The translations under genes were made by a program, and so were the position numbers. A DNA stretch of 9,563 nt. Origin: Bacillota bacterium. GTDB taxonomy: Bacteria; Bacillota; Desulfotomaculia; Desulfotomaculales; Desulfallaceae. Numbering within the stretch: the first letter of the stretch is position 1; each line of letters begins with the position of its first letter. Positions 5,236 to 9,563 of this stretch are shown piece after piece. The stretch is from positions 1 to 9,563 of the forward strand of contig WQUS01000311.1 of assembly GCA_009781965.1 (NCBI GenBank), written 5' to 3'. The notes under the pieces were generated by a model that did not search any database, was not told where the DNA came from, and saw only the letters and a program-made list of their open reading frames with translations.

Positions 5236-6777
5236 CTATTCCCACTCGATCGTTGCCGGTGGTTTCGAGGTAATATCATAAACCACCCGGTTTATTTCCT
5301 TGTTCTCGCTGACGATGCGGCTGGAGATGCGCTCCAGCACGTCGTAGGGTATCTTGGCCCAGTCGGCGGTCATGCCGTCGTGGGAATGCACCGCCCTGAT
5401 GCCTACTGTATGAGCGTAGGTGCGTTCGTCCCCCATGACGCCTACGCTGTAGAGGCCGGGCAGGATGGCGAAGTACTGCCAGATCTCCCGGTCCAGGCCG
5501 GCCTTGGCGATTTCACCGGTAACGATAGCGTCGGCCCGCTGCAGTAAATCCACTTTCTCCGCCGTTACCTCACCCAAAATGCGTACCGCCAGACCGGGGC
5601 CGGGGAAAGGCTGACGCCACACGATCTGAGCAGGCATGCCCAGTTCCTCGCCTACCCGGCGCACTTCGTCCTTGAACAGCCAGCGCAGTGGCTCGATTAA
5701 AGACAGGCGCATGTTTTCCGGCAGCCCGCCCACGTTGTGGTGGGATTTGATCACTGCCGCGGTGGCGGTACCGCTTTCCACCACGTCCGGGTAAATGGTG
5801 CCCTGCACCAAATAATCTCTTTCCCCCACTTTGGCCGCTTCTTCCTCGAATACGCGGATAAATTCTTCCCCGATAATTTTGCGCTTGCGTTCCGGATCGG
5901 TAACCCCGCGCAGTTTGTCCAGAAACCGTTGCGCGGCGTCTACGTAAACCAGGTTGATATTGAATTGGTCCCGGAACACTGCCTGCACTGTTTCGGCTTC
6001 GTCTTTGCGCAGCAGCCCGTGGTTGACGAAGACGCAGGTCAGCTGGTCGCCGATGGCCCGGTGCACCAGCACCGCCGACACTGACGAGTCCACGCCGCCG
6101 CTCAGGGCGCACAGCGCCCGCCGATTGCCCACCCGGGCGCGGATTTCGGCTACCGTTTGCTCAACGAAGGAGCTCATGGTCCAACTGCCGGTACAGCCGC
6201 AGATAGCAAATAAAAAGTGGCGCAGAATCTCCTGGCCTTTGGGGGTGTGCACTACTTCGGGATGAAACTGCAACGCGTAAAGGCCGCGCTCGGGCGCCGC
6301 CATGGCGGCCACCGGCGTCTTGGCGGTGCGGGCCAGTACCTTGAATCCCGGCGGCGGCGCTTCCACCCGGTCGCCGTGGCTCATCCAGCACAGGTCTTTT
6401 TCCTCCATGCAGCCCAGCAGACCGCTGCCGTCTATTATCTCAATTTCGGTTCTGCCTGATTCGTCCAGCTGGGCCCCGCTAACTTGGCCTTGCAGCTGGA
6501 AAGCCATCAGGTGCATGCCGTAGCAAATGCCCAAGATCGGGATCCGCAGGTCGTAAACAGCCGGATCGATCCGGGGGGCGCCATCCTTGTACACGCTGGA
6601 AGGCCCGCCGGAAAAAATCAGGCCCCGGGGTTTTTTATTTTTTATTTCCTCCAGGGGAGTGTTGTAGGGAAGCATTTCGCAAAATACGTTGTGCTCGCGG
6701 ATGCGCCGGGCAATTAAGTGACTGTATTGGCCGCCGAAATCAACCACAATCACCAGTTCAGTTTCCGGGACGGACAT
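5236..6777 (-). CDS. guaA: GMP synthase (glutamine-hydrolysing)
   Basis: Cytoplasmic GMP synthase, 513 aa, the normal length, converting XMP, ATP and glutamine to GMP. The N-terminal class I glutamine amidotransferase domain has the triad Cys85 (in GICYG), His172 and Glu174 (in FHPEV). The ATP pyrophosphatase domain follows, with P-loop LSGGVDSS (225-232), then the dimerisation domain, ending with the conserved KPPATIEWE. The start is ATG 6777, with GGAGG eight bases upstream. It lies 42 bases after hpt, forming a purine salvage/GMP operon. The C-terminus is complete, so the adjacent integration has not damaged the enzyme, as is usual for elements that restore their target gene. Confidence 0.98.
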   Translation of the reverse strand: MSVPETELVIVVDFGGQYSHLIARRIREHNVFCEMLPYNTPLEEIKNKKPRGLIFSGGPSSVYKDGAPRIDPAVYDLRIPILGICYGMHLMAFQLQGQVSGAQLDESGRTEIEIIDGSGLLGCMEEKDLCWMSHGDRVEAPPPGFKVLARTAKTPVAAMAAPERGLYALQFHPEVVHTPKGQEILRHFLFAICGCTGSWTMSSFVEQTVAEIRARVGNRRALCALSGGVDSSVSAVLVHRAIGDQLTCVFVNHGLLRKDEAETVQAVFRDQFNINLVYVDAAQRFLDKLRGVTDPERKRKIIGEEFIRVFEEEAAKVGERDYLVQGTIYPDVVESGTATAAVIKSHHNVGGLPENMRLSLIEPLRWLFKDEVRRVGEELGMPAQIVWRQPFPGPGLAVRILGEVTAEKVDLLQRADAIVTGEIAKAGLDREIWQYFAILPGLYSVGVMGDERTYAHTVGIRAVHSHDGMTADWAKIPYDVLERISSRIVSENKEINRVVYDITSKPPATIEWE

Positions 6778-6819
6778 GACTGTTGCCTCCTTATTTAGAA
6801 ACGATATTAGGAACGAAGT

Positions 6820-7365
6820 TTATTTGGCTGTTGCATAGGCTGCCGGTTTTAAAACGCAAACATCAGGCAGATTGCGGTACTGTTCATTGTAATCCAGGCC
6901 GTAACCGACCACGAATTCATCCGGAATGACAAATCCGTTATAATCCACCGGTACGTCGACTACCCGGCGGGAGGGCTTGTCCAGCAAGGCGCAGATAGCC
7001 ACGCTGGCCGGTTCCCGCGCTTTGAGGATTTCCAGCAGGTAATTAAGAGTCAGCCCGGTGTCCACGACGTCTTCAACCAGCAGGACATGGCGGCCCTGGA
7101 TGTTTTGGTCCAGGTCTTTAATAATCCGCACCACGCCGGAGGATTGGCTGGAAGAGCCGTAGCTGGAAACGGCCATGAAGTCAAATTGCACGCCTATGGT
7201 AGCGGCCCGAACCAAATCGGCCATGAAGATCATGGCGCCTTTAAGAATCCCAGCCATTAAGAGGTTCTTGCCCGCGTAATCTTTGGAGATAGCCAGGGCC
7301 AGTTCTTTAACTTTTTGGTCTATCCCGGCCTTGGGAATCAGCACTCTTTCTATATTCTGATCCAA
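6820..7365 (-). CDS. hpt: hypoxanthine phosphoribosyltransferase
   Basis: Type I phosphoribosyltransferase that salvages hypoxanthine (and usually guanine) with PRPP to IMP/GMP. From the chosen start the protein is 181 aa, typical of bacterial Hpt. Key motifs: GILKGAMIFMADL near residue 39, the flexible-loop segment SSYGSSSQSSG (67-77), the PRPP-binding motif LLVEDVVDTG (95-104), and near the end DEFVVGYGLDYNEQYRNLP. I chose TTG 7365 because AGGAAGGAG lies eight bases before it and the family begins just before this point. The same frame continues up to ATG 7434, adding 23 residues unlike the family, with a weaker AGGA site; this remains possible. It is followed closely by guaA, so IMP/GMP supply is expressed together. 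Confidence 0.95.
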   Translation of the reverse strand: MDQNIERVLIPKAGIDQKVKELALAISKDYAGKNLLMAGILKGAMIFMADLVRAATIGVQFDFMAVSSYGSSSQSSGVVRIIKDLDQNIQGRHVLLVEDVVDTGLTLNYLLEILKAREPASVAICALLDKPSRRVVDVPVDYNGFVIPDEFVVGYGLDYNEQYRNLPDVCVLKPAAYATAK

Positions 7366-7484
7366 TGGAGCAGCTCCTTCCTCGCACTTTACGAAAGTAT
7401 TCGGGCCATATTCTTTTATTTTATCATAAAGCACATACTTTTTCCTATTTTCTGTTGCTAAAATATGTTATGATACTTTTATTT

Positions 7485-7502
7485 AGTTACTGAACAGTAA
7501 CT
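7485..7502. promoter_or_regulatory. perfect 18-bp palindrome, candidate operator between hpt and the DUF169 gene
   Basis: AGTTACTG and CAGTAACT flank a two-base AA centre with no mismatch. It lies 11 bases after a TATGAT -10-like element (7469-7474, plus strand), so a bound dimeric regulator, for example of the TetR or MarR type, would sit at the transcription start of the rightward gene. It is also upstream of the leftward hpt-guaA operon and could affect it. No regulator gene is in the window. Confidence 0.55.
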
Positions 7503-7525
7503 TAGTTTAAAGGGGGAAAAGGGTT

Positions 7526-7738
7526 ATGCAAAGTGAAATTGCCCGGAGATTGAAACTTAGGTATGCTCCGGTGGCAATCCTCTTTTCAAACGAAAAACCC
7601 CAAGGCGCCCTGGAATTTAAAGAAGGACGCTGGGGTTGTGTCGCATCTATGTTAACTGCCGCCGCTAAAGGCCGTAAAGCTGTCTTCAGCCGCGCCACTA
7701 CCGGTTGTATGGGAGGAAAGATTGGCCAAAGTAGCTAA
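7526..7738 (+). pseudogene. truncated DUF169-family protein, N-terminal 70 residues only
   Basis: The 70-aa product matches the beginning of DUF169 proteins: an N-terminal helix, APVAILFSNEKPQGALEFKE, RWGCVASMLTAAAKGRKAVF, then GCMGGKIG, where family members continue for well over a hundred residues. Here the frame ends three codons later at TAA (7736-7738), and no other frame in the 34 bases before the convergent hydrolase gene continues the family pattern. A 3' deletion is therefore more likely than a simple frameshift. It retains an AGGGGG ribosome binding site (7511-7516) and the upstream palindrome, so it may still be transcribed. DUF169 has no assigned biochemical role that I can name; the conserved Cys residues of the segment kept here (WGC, GC) suggest possible metal or redox chemistry, which is inference. 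Confidence 0.65.
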
Positions 7739-7772
7739 AAGAATTTAACGCTGCTCCGGTATCTGCTCCGGT

Positions 7773-8588
7773 CTAATAAGTGAATGTGAATGCTCCCAAA
7801 TTGGCGGCCACCGGGCGGGTGGTTAAAAAGGAGTTGGTTACCCAACGCTCCCAGAAATACAGGGCGCCGTTGGTGGGATCCCAGCCGTTCAGGGCGGCCA
7901 TGGCCGCTTTTTTGCCTGTTTCACTGGCTGGGCGGTTGATCCAGCCATTTAGTACCGGTGAGAACTGGTACTTGCCGCCGGCATCCACCTGGTAGACGAC
8001 ACCGCGGATGGTCTTGGGGAACAGCGGGTTGTCAAGGCGGTTGAGGACCACGGCGCCTACCGCTACCTGGGTGGTATAGGATTCCGAGTCGGCCTCGGCG
8101 GTGATAATCCGGGCTAGGACGTCAAACTCAGAGCGGCTGAAGCTGCCCCTGCTGGTAGTGATATAGTTACCATTGCCTGTATTAGTATTACCATTAGTAT
8201 TGGCATTGGCGGCTGCCTGTCCGACGGGAATGTAAAGAGTTTGGCCCGGATAGATTTCGTCGGACTTCAGGCCGTTGGCTGCTTTGATTTTGTTATTATC
8301 CACAGCGAATTTTTTGCCAATCAGAGACAGGGTGTCCCCTTTTTGCACTACGTATTTTTGCGGGATGGTTAATTTGCGGCCGACAGAGAGGCTGTCGGTC
8401 CAGAGGCTGTTGATGTAGCGCAGAGCGTACTGGCTTATATTGTAGCCGGCGGCGATTTTATTAATTGAATCTCCTTTGTTTACCGTGTGGGTTTGAGCCA
8501 GGGCTAAGCCAGGCATCGCCAGCAGCGCCGCAAAAAAGAAGAACCAGAAAGTCAGTTTATATTTGCTGATTTTACCCTTGATGTCCAA
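7773..8588 (-). CDS. LysM-containing SleB/CwlJ-type cell-wall hydrolase
   Basis: A secreted peptidoglycan hydrolase of the Hydrolase_2 (SleB/CwlJ) family, 271 aa from the chosen start. Residues 1-31 are a signal peptide (KISKYK, then a hydrophobic stretch ending ALAQ). Two LysM repeats follow (about 34-76, with HTVNKGDSINKIA, and 79-121, with YVVQKGDTLSLIG) that bind glycan. Then come an Asn/Gly-rich linker (124-142) and the catalytic domain (about 155-265) with the expected catalytic Glu165 in TAEADSE and YQFSPV. The start is TTG 8588, preceded by AAGGAGTG at eight bases; the longer frame to 8630 would place the start codon at the promoter -10 and is rejected. SleB-type enzymes act as lytic transglycosylases in spore cortex lysis or wall turnover; which applies here is not decided. 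Confidence 0.88.
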   Translation of the reverse strand: MDIKGKISKYKLTFWFFFFAALLAMPGLALAQTHTVNKGDSINKIAAGYNISQYALRYINSLWTDSLSVGRKLTIPQKYVVQKGDTLSLIGKKFAVDNNKIKAANGLKSDEIYPGQTLYIPVGQAAANANTNGNTNTGNGNYITTSRGSFSRSEFDVLARIITAEADSESYTTQVAVGAVVLNRLDNPLFPKTIRGVVYQVDAGGKYQFSPVLNGWINRPASETGKKAAMAALNGWDPTNGALYFWERWVTNSFLTTRPVAANLGAFTFTY

Positions 8589-8621
8589 AACACTCACTCC
8601 TTGGTCTAAGTTGTCGGCTTT

Positions 8622-8651
8622 ATTATACAAGCTTGCCGATTAGATAGCCAA
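8622..8651 (-). promoter_or_regulatory. predicted promoter of the LysM/SleB hydrolase gene
   Basis: On the minus strand TTGGCT (8651-8646) and a perfect TATAAT (8627-8622) are separated by 18 bases. The start point would be near 8615, giving a short leader before the TTG start at 8588. This resembles a vegetative sigma-A promoter rather than the sporulation-type promoters usual for cortex-lytic genes. Confidence 0.5.
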
Positions 8652-8672
8652 GGAGTAAAATATGTTAATAAA

Positions 8673-9011
8673 TTAGTGTTCTCTTTTTATTGGCTCGCCG
8701 TACATTTTAGCGTTAATATGCTCCACCAGAAACATAGTTGAAAATGTGTGGAAAATTTGGTTGGCCACCCCTTCGATTGAGGTGTCAAGTTGGTGCAGAT
8801 TGCCTTTAATTAAAGGCCGGAAGCCGAATTTCATTTCCAGGTCGTCCAGGAATGACTGCAGGATGCTTTGCCGCAGCTGTTCATTACCCAAGCTGTGCCA
8901 AGACGACAGCGGATTGCCTGCTTTATCGGGAGCATAACCATCCGCCGTTGCCAGGAACCAATCCCTGAACTGGTTAAAAGACGGACGCTTGCGGTTGAAA
9001 CTTTGTGTCAT
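8673..9011 (-). CDS. hypothetical protein, 112 aa, cotranscribed with the phosphoglycerate mutase
   Basis: I do not recognise this protein. It is soluble, with no signal peptide or membrane segment. The N-terminus has aromatic and basic residues (FNRKRPSFNQFRDWFLATAD); the rest alternates helical segments such as LRQSILQSFLDDLEMKFGF and IFHTFSTMFLVEHINAKMYG. The start is ATG 9011 with GGAGG eight bases upstream, a strong site, and only 18 bases separate it from the upstream phosphoglycerate mutase stop, so the two form a leftward operon. It does not resemble any glycolytic enzyme. The good ribosome binding site and regular codon use argue that it is real. Confidence 0.75.
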   Translation of the reverse strand: MTQSFNRKRPSFNQFRDWFLATADGYAPDKAGNPLSSWHSLGNEQLRQSILQSFLDDLEMKFGFRPLIKGNLHQLDTSIEGVANQIFHTFSTMFLVEHINAKMYGEPIKREH

Positions 9012-9029
9012 GAGTTGCGCCTCCTTGTT

Positions 9030-9563
9030 TTATCCCCGCAAAAACTTACGCATCAACGCCGGCCCGTCAGGCACATAGATCCCGGTTGCCGCGGCGCTTG
9101 CTTCGCTGTACCCGACAGCGGCGTGGCTCTGCCCGGCTCCGGAGGCTATGACATAGGGCACCGGTTCGGCTGTGTGGGTCCGGATGCTTAAAGGGGTGGG
9201 ATGATCCGGCAGCAGCAGTATTTTGTAATCGCCGATAGCCGGCAGCCCTTCCAGTAGTGTGCCCAGCACCTGACGGTCTATTTCCTCAATCGCTTGGACT
9301 TTGATGGCGGTATTGCCCTGATGGCCTGCTTCGTCCGGCGCTTCCACGTGGAGATAAACGAAATCAGCCCCGGTTTGCAATGCCTGCAGGGCAGCCAAAG
9401 CTTTGCCGCGAAAGTTGGTATGGATGTTGCCGGTGGCCCCAAGGACGTTGAGTACTTCCATACCGGCGCAGATGCCGATGCCCATGATTAAATCGACCGC
9501 GGACACTACCGCTCCTTGCAGCCCGTACAGGTCTTTAAATAGCGGCAGGGCCGGCCGTTTGCC
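9030..9563 (-). CDS. apgM: 2,3-bisphosphoglycerate-independent phosphoglycerate mutase, archaeal type (C-terminal part)
   Basis: The last 177 residues of an ApgM-type phosphoglycerate mutase, an alkaline-phosphatase-superfamily enzyme interconverting 3- and 2-phosphoglycerate in glycolysis. The frame is open to the right window edge, so the N-terminus is missing. Visible family features in order are GKRPALPLFKDLYGLQGAVV, SAVDLIMGIGICAGM, GATGNIHTN, the metal-binding HVEAPDEAGHQG, LLLPDHPTPL (metal-binding Asp and His) and RTHTAEPVPY. A GTG within the frame (9506) is internal rather than the start. The related phosphonopyruvate decarboxylase-like annotation used for some of these proteins is less likely. 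It ends 18 bases before the 112-aa gene. Confidence 0.93.
   Translation of the reverse strand, partial: GKRPALPLFKDLYGLQGAVVSAVDLIMGIGICAGMEVLNVLGATGNIHTNFRGKALAALQALQTGADFVYLHVEAPDEAGHQGNTAIKVQAIEEIDRQVLGTLLEGLPAIGDYKILLLPDHPTPLSIRTHTAEPVPYVIASGAGQSHAAVGYSEASAAATGIYVPDGPALMRKFLRG

Noticed and set aside
5570..6112. 180-codon minus-strand frame inside guaA
   Set aside because: It is the +1 shadow of a G+C-rich gene with an Arg/Gly/Pro-rich translation; guaA itself is intact in the other frame.
7366..7525. Purine riboswitch upstream of hpt-guaA
   Set aside because: The leader is short and shows none of the conserved purine riboswitch loops or three-helix layout that I could recognise; only the palindrome stands out.
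8589..8630. Upstream extension of the SleB-type gene to the TTG at 8630
   Set aside because: That codon abuts the TATAAT of a good promoter, so it would not be transcribed; TTG 8588 has a proper ribosome binding site and leads directly into the signal peptide.

Overview
The window joins the right end of an integrated mobile element (about 1-5230) to a stretch of ordinary chromosome (about 5230-9563). The host looks like a Gram-positive, endospore-forming member of the Clostridia, plausibly Desulfotomaculum/Pelotomaculum-like. The reasons are strong GGAGG-type ribosome binding sites, frequent TTG and GTG starts, a SleB-type spore cortex hydrolase with LysM repeats, and an archaeal-type phosphoglycerate mutase. 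Genus-level placement is inference. By eye the chromosomal part is G+C-rich and the element is more mixed, with a very AT-rich stretch at about 440-510.

Mobile element, right to left. A tyrosine integrase (3406-4872, +) lies beside the 3' end of guaA, a known integration hot spot for genomic islands. It is preceded by, and overlaps, an XRE-type repressor (2736-3422, +). Facing away from the repressor is a leftward operon: a small excisionase/Cro-like HTH protein, a CHC2 zinc-finger protein related to the primase N-terminus, and a RepA-like AAA ATPase/helicase. These genes overlap one another by 13-20 nt. Downstream of the helicase, and reaching back into its 3' coding end, is a cluster of TTTGGCCAACCCG repeats arranged mostly as inverted pairs, beside an AT-rich tract. 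I read this as a candidate replication origin. Further left are a small unrecognised gene lacking a normal start codon and the TTG-started first 22 codons of another gene that leaves the window. The left boundary of the element is outside the window.

Junction (4873-5235). It holds the integrase terminator, a second strong hairpin facing guaA, and a short imperfect direct repeat. The exact att core could not be fixed.

Chromosome. An hpt-guaA purine operon reads leftward (hypoxanthine salvage and GMP synthesis). Divergent from it is a truncated DUF169 gene behind a perfect 18-bp palindrome that looks like an operator. Then come a LysM/SleB cell-wall hydrolase with its own promoter, a 112-aa unrecognised protein, and the C-terminal part of a cofactor-independent phosphoglycerate mutase, all reading leftward.

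Overall logic: the repressor probably controls the divergent promoter region that drives the helicase operon, while the integrase, translationally coupled to the repressor, moves the element in and out of the guaA locus. The helicase, zinc-finger protein and repeat cluster together suggest that the excised element can replicate autonomously.
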